From Henriciella aquimarina (GTDB lineage: Bacteria; Pseudomonadota; Alphaproteobacteria; Caulobacterales; Hyphomonadaceae): DNA of 39,161 bases. Within the stretch, counting starts at the first letter, position 1, and each line of letters opens with the position of its first letter. The stretch covers positions 1 to 39,161 of the forward strand of contig NZ_NCST01000030.1 in the NCBI RefSeq assembly GCF_002088975.1, read 5' to 3'. Position numbers and translations under genes: made by a program. Below the pieces are notes generated by a model, which saw nothing but the letters and a program-made list of their open reading frames with translations, ran no database searches and had not been told where the DNA came from. This document shows, piece by piece, positions 7,661 through 15,185 of the stretch.

Positions 7661-8356
7661 ATGAAACCCAATTTCCTGATCGTGGGTGCGCTCGCCATGG
7701 CGACCGCCCTGCCGGCCCTCGCAACCGAAGGTGACCCGGTCTACAATTACACGTTGATCGAAGCCGATATTGCCGAGATTGATGATGAAACCGTCGGTGC
7801 CTTTGATGCCCAAGGCTGGGTCGGCGGTGATTATAATCGCTTTTGGTGGAAGACTGAAGGTGAGTTTGCCGATGGCGACTTCGAGGACGCCGAGGTCCAA
7901 GCGCTGTATTCACGCTACATTTCAAAATTCTGGGATGCGCAGATTGGTGTGCGCTACGACCTTGAGCCTAAAGGCGAGACCTATGGCGTTATAGGGCTGC
8001 AAGGTCTTGCGCCCTACTTCTTCGAAGTTGATGCCGCCGCCTTTGTCTCTTCGAGTGGCGATGTCAGCGCCCGATTTGAAGCCACGGGCGAACTTTTGTT
8101 CACGCAACGCCTGATCCTCGAACCCGGCATTGCGCTAGATTTCTATGCCGAAGACGATCCGTCCCGGCAGATTGGTTCGGGATTAGCGACGGCGGAATAT
8201 AGCGCTCAATTGCGCTATGAATTCACCCGTGAATTCGCACCTTATGTCGAGCTTGCCTATGAAGAAGCCTATGGCGACACCGCTGACTTTCAACGATTGG
8301 AAACCGGCAGCGCGGATGACACCGTTTTTAAAGTCGGCTTGCGAACCATGTTCTAG
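7661..8356 (+). CDS. copB: Outer-membrane copper resistance protein CopB
   Basis: A 231-aa CopB/PcoB-family beta-barrel with a Sec signal peptide ending at ALA (residue 21). Family features seen are WVGGDYNRFWWKTEGEF near residue 47, the repeated antiparallel-strand pattern (for example YSRYISKFWDAQIGVRYD, ATGELLFTQRLILEPGIALD), and a C-terminal strand ending in Phe (KVGLRTMF), typical of BAM-assembled barrels. It lacks the long Met-rich N-terminal segment found in many CopB/PcoB proteins, so it is shorter than usual. AAGGAT precedes the start. It partners with CopA in periplasmic/outer-membrane copper sequestration or export. The operon ends at the hairpin at 8423-8450. Confidence 0.92.
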   Translation: MKPNFLIVGALAMATALPALATEGDPVYNYTLIEADIAEIDDETVGAFDAQGWVGGDYNRFWWKTEGEFADGDFEDAEVQALYSRYISKFWDAQIGVRYDLEPKGETYGVIGLQGLAPYFFEVDAAAFVSSSGDVSARFEATGELLFTQRLILEPGIALDFYAEDDPSRQIGSGLATAEYSAQLRYEFTREFAPYVELAYEEAYGDTADFQRLETGSADDTVFKVGLRTMF

Positions 8357-8422
8357 CGATTCTTAGGAGGCAGCGTTTCTATTGGCGACTCCGGACCGGC
8401 AATCAATCAGCAGACGGAAGCT

Positions 8423-8450
8423 AAGGCCCGCATCGAAGGATGCGGGCCTT
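8423..8450 (+). terminator. copAB terminator hairpin, abutted by the IS3 element
   Basis: A perfect 12-bp stem (8423-8434 with 8439-8450) with the 4-base loop GAAG lies 66 bases after the copB stop. A T run is expected next, but the last stem base is already the first base of the insertion sequence, so only two T remain. Termination efficiency may be changed. Confidence 0.7.
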
Positions 8451-8475
8451 GACCTGAGCCCTTCGGCTCCCTCGT

Positions 8476-9351
8476 TTATTTCGAGAGTCTGACCCTTTCA
8501 TAGTCCAAGGTTTGATGTCTGGCGAGCGCGCCGGGAGTGGAGCCCCCGACAAGCTCGAGCGACCGGCGCGCTGCGGGCGTCAGCCCGCCCAGCGATGAGT
8601 GAGGCCGGTGATGATTGTAATCGTGCCGCCAGCGCCCCAGTACCTTTCTGGCGTGGGAGAGACTGTCGAAGACTTCCTCGTTGAGGCATTCGTCACGGAG
8701 CTTGCCATTGAAGCTCTCGACGAAGCCGTTCTGCTGCGGCTTGCCCGGCGCGATGTAGTGCCAGGCGATGCCGGTCTCGTTCTGCCATTCCAGGATGGCG
8801 CGCGAGGTCAGCTCGGTCCCATTGTCCGAGACGATGGTCTCCGGCCGGCCATAGAGGCGGATGCAGCGATCAAGCTCCCGCGCCACACGCGCGCCTGACA
8901 GGGAGGTGTCGGCCACCAGTGCCAGGCATTGCCGGGTATAGTCGTCGATCACGTTCAGCATCCGGAACCGCCGCGCCGGACCGAAGACATCAGACACAAA
9001 GTCAAGGCTCCAGCGTTTCGATGGACCGTCCGGGACAGGCATCGGCTCGCGCGTCCCGGTGGCGCGCTTGCGTCCCCGTCGTCGCTTCACCGCCAGGCCT
9101 TCCTCCCTGTAGAGGCGCCTCAGCTTCTTGTGGTTCATAACGATGCCTTCGCGTTCGAGCATCAAGCCGATGCGGCGATAGCCGAACCGGCGGCGCGTTG
9201 CCGCGATCTCGCGCATACATTTGCGGATCTCCGGATTATCCGGCTCCGCTTCTCGCCTGACAGTCTTCGGATCGACGCTGACCAGTCGGCAGGCGCGACG
9301 CTGGGAGATGTCATGATCCGACATCGCTCCGAGCGCCGCCACCCGCTTCAA
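8476..9351 (-). CDS. IS3-family transposase OrfB (catalytic part)
   Basis: The integrase-core half of an IS3-family transposase, 291 aa from a TTG at 9351. An HTH_21-like region ([17 protein letters not shown]) precedes the rve core. DDE residues are in [17 protein letters not shown] and [12 protein letters not shown], with the last Asp and Glu 35 residues apart as in the family. The frame is open further upstream and is probably reached mainly by a -1 frameshift from OrfA rather than by independent initiation. Its last codons lie within the terminal repeat. The reading frame is intact. Confidence 0.93.
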   Translation of the reverse strand: MKRVAALGAMSDHDISQRRACRLVSVDPKTVRREAEPDNPEIRKCMREIAATRRRFGYRRIGLMLEREGIVMNHKKLRRLYREEGLAVKRRRGRKRATGTREPMPVPDGPSKRWSLDFVSDVFGPARRFRMLNVIDDYTRQCLALVADTSLSGARVARELDRCIRLYGRPETIVSDNGTELTSRAILEWQNETGIAWHYIAPGKPQQNGFVESFNGKLRDECLNEEVFDSLSHARKVLGRWRHDYNHHRPHSSLGGLTPAARRSLELVGGSTPGALARHQTLDYERVRLSK

Positions 9352-9362
9352 CTGGGGCGTCG

Positions 9363-9626
9363 TCAGTACTTTCCCAGCAGATCCTTCAGAACGACATTAT
9401 CAAGCATCGCATCCGCCAGAAGGCGCTTCAATTTCGCGTTCTCACCCTCCAGCGTCTTCAGCCGGCGGGCATCGGACACGTCCATCCCGCCGAACTTTGC
9501 CTTCCATTTGTAGAAGGTGGCCGAGCTGACGCCATGACGCCGGCAGACATCCGCCGTCGACATGCCGCGCTCCTGTTCCGCCAGGATCGCGATGATCTGT
9601 TCTTCCGTGAATTTGCTCTTGCGCAT
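9363..9626 (-). CDS. IS3-family transposase OrfA (DNA-binding part)
   Basis: An 87-aa HTH_8/Tnp_1-type protein: [18 protein letters not shown], then [20 protein letters not shown] as the helix-turn-helix, then a leucine-zipper-like stretch ([20 protein letters not shown]) for dimerisation. It recognises the element ends. It stops at 9363 just after the slippery heptamer at 9369-9375; frameshifting there joins it to OrfB to make the full transposase of about 380 residues. No inactivating change is visible. Confidence 0.93.
   Translation of the reverse strand: MRKSKFTEEQIIAILAEQERGMSTADVCRRHGVSSATFYKWKAKFGGMDVSDARRLKTLEGENAKLKRLLADAMLDNVVLKDLLGKY
9369..9375 (-). other. Programmed -1 frameshift heptamer G-GGA-AAG
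   Basis: In the OrfA frame the codons read CTG GGA AAG TAC TGA, so the heptamer G GGA AAG fits the X XXY YYZ slippery pattern two codons before the OrfA stop. A -1 slip continues as GTA CTG ACG ACG into the OrfB frame without a stop. No downstream pseudoknot was tested. Confidence 0.65.
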
Positions 9627-9687
9627 TGTCTGTCTCCATAACGACAGACTCTCAATTCAAATGCGGGACCAATCGGGGCTCAGGTCA

Positions 9688-9765
9688 ATACCCGCGTTGA
9701 AGCAACGCCTTAGCGACACGCTTTTCAGGCGCGGCCAATGAGCCTTGTTTTGATCGCTTAGCCAT
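9688..9765 (-). pseudogene. First 26 codons of a gene cut off by the IS3 element
   Basis: From ATG 9765 the minus strand reads MAKRSKQGSLAA, then PEKRVAKALLQRGY, where the insertion sequence begins and supplies an immediate stop. The residue pattern is natural and recalls from memory the N-terminus of DUF3644-type proteins (lysine-rich start, then EKR-AKALL-RG), but this is a weak assignment on so few residues. The rest of the gene is not found on the far side of the element. Confidence 0.45.
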
Positions 9766-9792
9766 TTCAAAAAACTAGCACAGATCTCTTAA

Positions 9793-9836
9793 GAGTTGAT
9801 TTTTTGATTTTCTTCAACTCGTCCGAGTTGCGGACG
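9793..9836. repeat. Overlapping alternative hairpins
   Basis: GAGTTGA (9793-9799) can pair with TCAACTC (9814-9820), which can instead pair with GAGTTG (9825-9830). CGTCCG (9820-9825) can pair with CGGACG (9831-9836). The stems exclude one another, as in an attenuator, but no leader peptide or T run supports one. It lies in the gap between the ATP-grasp gene stop and the truncated gene. Confidence 0.35.
9804..9817. promoter_or_regulatory. FNR/FixK-like box upstream of the truncated gene
   Basis: TTGAT-TTTC-TTCAA keeps the TTGA-N6-TCAA core and differs from the full consensus at one base. Its centre is about 45 bases before the start of the truncated minus-strand gene at 9765, a suitable distance for activation of that gene. 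It overlaps the hairpins described for 9793-9836, so it may be a by-product of their symmetry. Confidence 0.3.
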
Positions 9837-9950
9837 ATTTGGCTAATTGAACTCAGATTGGCGCTAAATCGAGAGGCAGCGATGAGCGCCCTAGTTAGAG
9901 CGTTTGGTGTGACTTCGCACCATTATCCGAAAACGAAGCATGCCAGATCA

Positions 9951-11231
9951 TCAGAACTGATACACCGGCGCAAACCCGCCGCCGCTGGTGCGGAAGTTGG
10001 TCGTCTGTCCCTGATAAACGCGGGCAGCCAACAGCAGTGTTTTCCCGGCATAAGTGTAAAGCCGAACGTCATACTTCAGTGTTACCGGCTCTTGGTCGAC
10101 AGTTACAGCGCGCACCGTCGGCGGGACCAGGGCTTGAGCAATATAATCCCCTTCCAGGATTGCCGACCAGACGCGTTTCGTCAGCTTGTCACCACGATAA
10201 GCAGCACGGCTGCCAAAACCCGCGGCGGGTTTAAAGAAGTATCCTCGCCGCGTCGCCCAAAGCTCATCAGCGACGTCTTCGGTAACGCGCCGCGTATCGG
10301 GGATCGCCGCAAGCACCTGTCGGTCTGCGTCATCCGCGCCAAACGATTTAAGCGAATCTGGATCGCTAAGCCAAATCAGGTTTCGTTTGTTGGCATAGAG
10401 CGCGTGGTGGCGCGGCGCCGGACTGATAACCACCGCCTCGTCGAGGAGCGCGGCGCGCAGATGTGCATGACCTGGCTCGGACAGATCAAAATCCGTTAGC
10501 CGATTATAGACCATGTCGATAGCTCTTCCACCGTGCGCAAGATCGCCGTTCTCATAGGTGAGCGCCTCGGGGTCAAGGATGAGGGTTTCGATGCCGTTGC
10601 GGGCCAACAAGTCTCTCGCGAGCACCATGTCCGGATAGAGATACTGCCCAGATGCGTCCTGATCGAGAATAGCCAACCTGCCCGGACGGCCCTCCCGTCC
10701 CGTCGCCTGCCACTCAGAGATGAAGCTTTCAACAAGGACTGCATCGATTGCGTCCGAATCCGCGAGACGCGCATCTCCGCAAGCCTCAGCATGTTTCGCC
10801 GCAGCGCGCTGGAGCTCGCTGACCAGGAAGGCTCCGCCGGCATTTGTATTTATCTCAATGAGTTTGGGTCCGTCTTCAGAGATGTGAAAATCGTATCCCA
10901 TGAACAGACCGCGTGCGCCGGTCTGAGCGCTGAAAATATTATCATTTGAGCGTGCCAGGGCGACCTCTTGATAAGACGTCAGGGATGCCACCGCTTCAAT
11001 TGCAGACACTTGCGCCTGCATCGCCCGCAGGTCCGATGGTGAGACAAAAACGGCCGTGGCCGCAAATAGATTGGGCCGCGCCGCCAGAAGCGCCGAGAGC
11101 TCATCATTGCCGGCATGATCCAAAATGGCTTCATCAAGATCGGCCCTGCCGAGCGTCATGCAAAAGCAGGACTTGTTGAGGGAAATCAAATCACTTGCGC
11201 CAGGCAGTTCGCAGGTTTTATCGCACCGCAT
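9951..11231 (-). CDS. ATP-grasp-like protein of unknown substrate
   Basis: A soluble protein of about 426 aa with no signal peptide. The C-terminal half looks like an ATP-grasp ligase: FFKPAAGFGSRAAYRG (Lys and Gly-rich loop expected to hold ATP), GDYIAQALVPP (the E/Q-rich strand at the hinge) and LKYDVRLYTYAGKTLLLAAR near the end (metal/ATP site). The N-terminal half has KLIEINTNAGGAFL, another ATP-grasp-like metal-binding pattern, suggesting a rearranged or glutathionylspermidine-synthase-like fold. I cannot name the ligated substrates. ATG 11231 is chosen over the adjoining TTG 11234; AAAGGGG precedes it. It is divergent from the phosphoketolase operon across a 193-base gap, implying linked function. 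Confidence 0.65.
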   Translation of the reverse strand: MRCDKTCELPGASDLISLNKSCFCMTLGRADLDEAILDHAGNDELSALLAARPNLFAATAVFVSPSDLRAMQAQVSAIEAVASLTSYQEVALARSNDNIFSAQTGARGLFMGYDFHISEDGPKLIEINTNAGGAFLVSELQRAAAKHAEACGDARLADSDAIDAVLVESFISEWQATGREGRPGRLAILDQDASGQYLYPDMVLARDLLARNGIETLILDPEALTYENGDLAHGGRAIDMVYNRLTDFDLSEPGHAHLRAALLDEAVVISPAPRHHALYANKRNLIWLSDPDSLKSFGADDADRQVLAAIPDTRRVTEDVADELWATRRGYFFKPAAGFGSRAAYRGDKLTKRVWSAILEGDYIAQALVPPTVRAVTVDQEPVTLKYDVRLYTYAGKTLLLAARVYQGQTTNFRTSGGGFAPVYQF

Positions 11232-11424
11232 CAAAACCCCTTTCTGGGCGAGACTGAACCATCACACTCATCGCCTTTCTCCTGCTTATAGGCTGCGTTT
11301 CTGGACCGCGAAAGCCAGCCTGAATCCACGCAAATCTGATCGTGAGGGTTTGCCCGCCACGCGCCGTATCAAGACTGCTCACCTGATTTTTGATGCGCGA
11401 ACTGGCAGGGGGATATCGACGATC
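11232..11424. promoter_or_regulatory. Divergent promoter region, ATP-grasp gene versus phosphoketolase operon
   Basis: A 193-base intergenic stretch that must hold both promoters. I looked for an FNR/FixK palindrome here and found none. The ribosome site AGGGGG lies at 11406-11411 for the phosphoketolase gene. An in-frame open extension of that gene runs back through this gap but lacks a ribosome site and homology-like sequence. Confidence 0.4.
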
Positions 11425-13812
11425 ATGACAGAACAATGGACCAGCGGATATGGCGTGATCGTCCATGATACCGAGACGCAGCAGCGACTTCAGAGTATCT
11501 TGCAGAACGCCGACCGCGGGCTTTTGGCGCTCACACAAACCGAGGCCGCAGACGTGTTCTCGGCGACGGACAGACTCGCGAATGCGGCAATGTGGCTCAT
11601 CGCGCACATGTCATATGCACGTCGCGTCGACCTGTCTGGCGCACCCCTGAAGGCGGGGGATTTCAAACCCTCGCCAGAAGGCCATATGGGCGGATCGTTT
11701 AACATGGCGATCGCATTTGCAGGCTATCTCGCCGCCAATGCGTTGAGTGGCCATACCCGTGCTTGGACCCTTGGGCAGGGTCATTGCGTCGCTGCAATTG
11801 AAGCCATCAACGCACTCACAGGCGATGTCTCAGCCGCGCAGCAAGGGCGCTATGATCGCAGTGAAGCAGGCCTTTCCCGGCTCGTCAGTGACTTTTACGG
11901 CTATGCGATCACCCCCGATGGCCGCCCCGGCGTGCCGCTCGGCAGCCACGTCAACCCGAATACAGCTGGCGGGTTGTCGGAAGGCGGGTATCTTGGATTC
12001 ACCAGCCTGCAATATATCCACATGCCATTGCTGGGCGAGCGCCTTGTCGCCTTTCTGAGCGACGGCGCTTTCGAAGAGCAGCGCGGATCCGACTGGGCGC
12101 CGCGCTGGTGGCGCGCCAGCGATAGTGGTTTCGCCGTGCCTGCGATGGTGCTGAATGGCCGGCGGATCGAACAGCGTACCGAAATCAGTCAGGAAGGCGG
12201 ACTTGATTGGTTAGTCAAGCATTTGACCTTAAGCGGGTTCGACCCAATCATTGTCGATGGCCATGATCCCCTCTCTTATGCATGGGGCATATTGGAAGCG
12301 GAGGCCCGGCTTTCAAAACTGAGCGATACGGACGGCCCCTACCCCGCGCGGCTGCCTTATCTGATTGCGCCCTGCATCAAGGGTTTTGGGTTTCCAGGGG
12401 CTGGGGGAAATAGCGCGCACAATCTCCCACTGGAAGGAAATCCGCGCACCAATAAGGGCGCACGCGTGCTCTTCAATGAAGGCGTACAAGCGCTCTACAC
12501 ACCGCCTGACATGCTTGATGATGCGGTCCGGACCCTAAGCGTCCACAAAATACAAAACCGCATGTTGGAAAGTCAGAACGCCCTCGCCGTTCGCAAGGTT
12601 TCTGATCCCGTATTGCCTAGGTCAGACGCGCGTTCGCTCGGCACCCCCCGCCCAAATTGCGCAATGGACGCGATCGATCAGTGTTTCACCGAAATTGTGC
12701 GCGCCAATCCGCATTTGCGGGTCCGCGTTGCAAACCCTGACGAGCTTCGCAGCAACCACATGCCGCTGACGCTCGAGATGCTCAAGCATCGGGTCAATGC
12801 GCCTGAGCCCGGCACGCCTGAATCCAAAAATGGTCGCCTCATCACGGCGCTGAATGAAGAGGCTGTGATAGCTGCAGCCCTTGGCAATAAGGGCGGGCTG
12901 AATCTCGCAGTGAGCTACGAGGCCTTCGCCATGAAGATGCTCGGCGCGCTGCGCCAGGAGATTATCTTCGCGCGTCGACAGAAAGAACTCGGTCAAATTC
13001 CGGGCTGGATCAGCGTCCCGCTTATTGCAACTTCGCATACTTGGGAAAATGCCAAGAATGAACAATCCCACCAGGACCCGACACTGCCCGAAGCGCTGCT
13101 CGGAGAAATGTCGGAGACCGCTCGGGTGATCTTCCCGGTCGACGCGCCAAGCGCTGCTGAAGCGCTGCGCAACATCTATCGTGGGCGCGGCGAAATCGCC
13201 TGCCTCGTGACACCGAAACGAGATGTCCCAAACCTTCTATCCGAAGAGGAAGCCGAACACGCGCTGGAAAATGGAGCGCTCCACATCGCCGGTGATATCA
13301 TGGCAGCCGACATTCAATTGGTCGCGATCGGCGCTTATCAGGCTCACGAAGCCCTCGCCGCATTCCAGCGACTCACTGAACGCGGCGTGCCATGCTGTGT
13401 CACCTTGATCCTTGAACCGGGCAGGTTCCGCATGGGACGCGACGCAATGGAGCAGGCATTCACAGCGAGCGAAGACAGGCTTGAAGCCCTTTTCCCGCGC
13501 GGGCTGGCAAGAGTGCTGCTGACGCATACGCGGCCCGAACCGATGACGGGTGTGCTGAGACGACTGGATGGCGGGCCGGAACAATTGCGCGCGCTCGGCT
13601 ACATTTCTCGCGGCGGAACATTTGATGTCGCAGGCATGCTGTTCGCCAATCGCTGCACCTGGGCTCATACTGTCGATGCCGCCATGGCGTTGCTGCCGAA
13701 AAAAACTCTCGATCTCCTTTCGGAGGATGAACGGCGCGCCATTGATGGGCAAGGCGATCCATCCGCTCTCGAGCGCTCAAAACCTGTCCTGCGCCGGGAG
13801 CACGCATCATGA
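11425..13812 (+). CDS. Phosphoketolase-family enzyme (divergent XFP)
   Basis: A thiamine-diphosphate enzyme of 795 aa, the length of xylulose-5-phosphate/fructose-6-phosphate phosphoketolases, which split a ketose phosphate with phosphate into acetyl phosphate and an aldose phosphate. Family landmarks are present but altered: GHMGGSFNM at 86-94 (canonical GHWGTTPGLN), LGQGH at 116-120 (canonical GPGHG), EGGYLGF, then VAFLSDGAFEEQRG and VLNGRRI for the ThDP/Mg site, where canonical GDGEAETG has become SDGAFEEQ. The start at 11425 has AGGGGG 13 bases upstream. Its stop overlaps the next gene by ATGA. The divergent cofactor loop makes substrate and even reaction uncertain. Confidence 0.8.
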   Translation: MTEQWTSGYGVIVHDTETQQRLQSILQNADRGLLALTQTEAADVFSATDRLANAAMWLIAHMSYARRVDLSGAPLKAGDFKPSPEGHMGGSFNMAIAFAGYLAANALSGHTRAWTLGQGHCVAAIEAINALTGDVSAAQQGRYDRSEAGLSRLVSDFYGYAITPDGRPGVPLGSHVNPNTAGGLSEGGYLGFTSLQYIHMPLLGERLVAFLSDGAFEEQRGSDWAPRWWRASDSGFAVPAMVLNGRRIEQRTEISQEGGLDWLVKHLTLSGFDPIIVDGHDPLSYAWGILEAEARLSKLSDTDGPYPARLPYLIAPCIKGFGFPGAGGNSAHNLPLEGNPRTNKGARVLFNEGVQALYTPPDMLDDAVRTLSVHKIQNRMLESQNALAVRKVSDPVLPRSDARSLGTPRPNCAMDAIDQCFTEIVRANPHLRVRVANPDELRSNHMPLTLEMLKHRVNAPEPGTPESKNGRLITALNEEAVIAAALGNKGGLNLAVSYEAFAMKMLGALRQEIIFARRQKELGQIPGWISVPLIATSHTWENAKNEQSHQDPTLPEALLGEMSETARVIFPVDAPSAAEALRNIYRGRGEIACLVTPKRDVPNLLSEEEAEHALENGALHIAGDIMAADIQLVAIGAYQAHEALAAFQRLTERGVPCCVTLILEPGRFRMGRDAMEQAFTASEDRLEALFPRGLARVLLTHTRPEPMTGVLRRLDGGPEQLRALGYISRGGTFDVAGMLFANRCTWAHTVDAAMALLPKKTLDLLSEDERRAIDGQGDPSALERSKPVLRREHAS

Positions 13813-15185
13813 CCCTCACCCTGACCAGTCTTGGCGGGGCTGGAACCGTGACCGGCTCACGCCATCTTCTTGAATATGAAGGTCAGCGTATACTGATCGA
13901 TTGTGGTCTGTTCCAGGGCTATAAGGCGTTGCGCCAGCGCAACTGGGCGCCCTTCCCGATTGATCCAAAATCCATCGACGCCATTGTCCTCACGCACGCC
14001 CACATTGATCATAGTGGTTATCTGCCAAAACTGGTCAGAGAAGGTTATCGCGGTCCCGTTTATTGCTCGAGCGCGACCAAGGATCTTTGCGGAATCCTGC
14101 TGCGCGACAGCGCGTATATTTCAGAACGAGACGCCGAGCGGGCCAACCGCCTTCGCTACACCCGCCACAAACCGGCTCAGCCACTTTATACGATCGCCGA
14201 CGCCGAAGCGGCGATTGAAAAGCTCACCCCAATCGACTTTCACCAGGACGTTCATCTCGCGATTGGGGCCGATATCTATTTACGCCGCGCCGGGCATATT
14301 CTTGGGGCATCGACCGTTGAAGTCCGTTGGGGCGGCAAAACCATTATCTTTTCTGGTGACCTTGGCCGCTATGACGACCCTTTCATGTTTGACCCTGAGC
14401 CGGTGCAAAATGCCGATTACGTCGTCATAGAGTCCACCTATGGAGATCGCACTCATCCGAAGCTCGATCCCATGGAACAGCTGGGTGACGTGATTGCACG
14501 CACCGCCAGGCGCGGCGGGACAGTGGTTATTCCAGCCTTTGCGGTCGGGCGCGCTCAACTCATTCTCTACCATATCTGGATGCTCAAAAAAGCGGGACGG
14601 CTCGAGAATGTCGCGATCTATCTCGACAGCCCAATGGCGATAAACGCAACTGAACTTCTCTGCACACACCTCGATGATCACAGATTTGCGCGGCAGGTTT
14701 GTGAAGAGACTTGCGCGATTGCGACTTATGCGCGTGACGTCGACGCTTCAAAAGCCATTACCAATGATCTGATGCCAAAGGTTGTGATCGCAGCGAGCGG
14801 TATGATCACAGGCGGCCGCGTTCTGCACCATATTCAGGCATTTGGTGGAGACCGGAAAAATACGATCCTGTTTGCTGGATATCAGGCCGGTGGCACGCGT
14901 GGAGACAAGATTCTCAAGGGCGCAAGCAAGGTCAAAATGTTCGGCCACGACGTTCATATCGGCGCCGAGATCGCCAGCCTGCCCGCTTTGTCAGCCCATG
15001 CGGATGCCGACGAGCTGATCTCCTGGCTTGGCGGCTTTGAAAAGCGTCCGGCAAAAGCATTTATTGTTCACGGCGAACCCGATGCATCAGAGGCGCTAAG
15101 CACGCGTATGCAGGATGAGCTCGGCTGGCGCACTGATGTTGTTGCCATCGAGAAGGCCTATGAGCTTGGAAGCGGCGACGAATGA
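13809..15185 (+). CDS. Beta-CASP metallo-beta-lactamase RNase
   Basis: A 458-aa metallo-beta-lactamase of the beta-CASP (CPSF-73/Ysh1-like) group, which cut RNA endo- or exonucleolytically in the cytoplasm. Motif 2 is HAHIDH at 63-68. Later zinc motifs are AGHILGAS and FSGDLGR. Beta-CASP motifs are ESTYGDR (motif A, Asp/Glu), the HIW-type segment YHIWM, ASGMITGGRVLHH, and SAHAD plus VHGEP near the end. It overlaps the genes on both sides by ATGA junctions, so the three are translationally coupled. In this context it plausibly supplies nucleotides from RNA to the AMP phosphorylase-like enzyme that follows. That pathway role is inferred. Confidence 0.92.
   Translation: MTLTLTSLGGAGTVTGSRHLLEYEGQRILIDCGLFQGYKALRQRNWAPFPIDPKSIDAIVLTHAHIDHSGYLPKLVREGYRGPVYCSSATKDLCGILLRDSAYISERDAERANRLRYTRHKPAQPLYTIADAEAAIEKLTPIDFHQDVHLAIGADIYLRRAGHILGASTVEVRWGGKTIIFSGDLGRYDDPFMFDPEPVQNADYVVIESTYGDRTHPKLDPMEQLGDVIARTARRGGTVVIPAFAVGRAQLILYHIWMLKKAGRLENVAIYLDSPMAINATELLCTHLDDHRFARQVCEETCAIATYARDVDASKAITNDLMPKVVIAASGMITGGRVLHHIQAFGGDRKNTILFAGYQAGGTRGDKILKGASKVKMFGHDVHIGAEIASLPALSAHADADELISWLGGFEKRPAKAFIVHGEPDASEALSTRMQDELGWRTDVVAIEKAYELGSGDE

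Larger units (their letters stand above)
8450..9687 (-). mobile_element. IS3-family insertion sequence
   Basis: About 1238 bp, bounded by TGACCTGAGCCC at 8450 and its inverse ending at 9687. The similarity continues imperfectly inward for about 45 bases, including a shared GAGAGTCTG. It carries orfA and orfB with a -1 frameshift signal. The flanking triplets (CCT left, ATA right) do not match, so the 3-bp target duplication expected of an IS3 element is missing. A plausible reason is an adjacent deletion or recombination between two copies. The left side is the copB terminator and the right side is a truncated gene. Confidence 0.92.

Noticed and set aside
6989..7900. 303-codon minus-strand open frame across copA and copB
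   Set aside because: It is antisense to two well-identified copper genes and spans their intergenic gap without a ribosome site; a shadow.
9804..10499. 231-codon plus-strand open frame opposite the ATP-grasp gene
   Set aside because: The opposite strand has ATP-grasp motifs and a ribosome site; this frame has neither.
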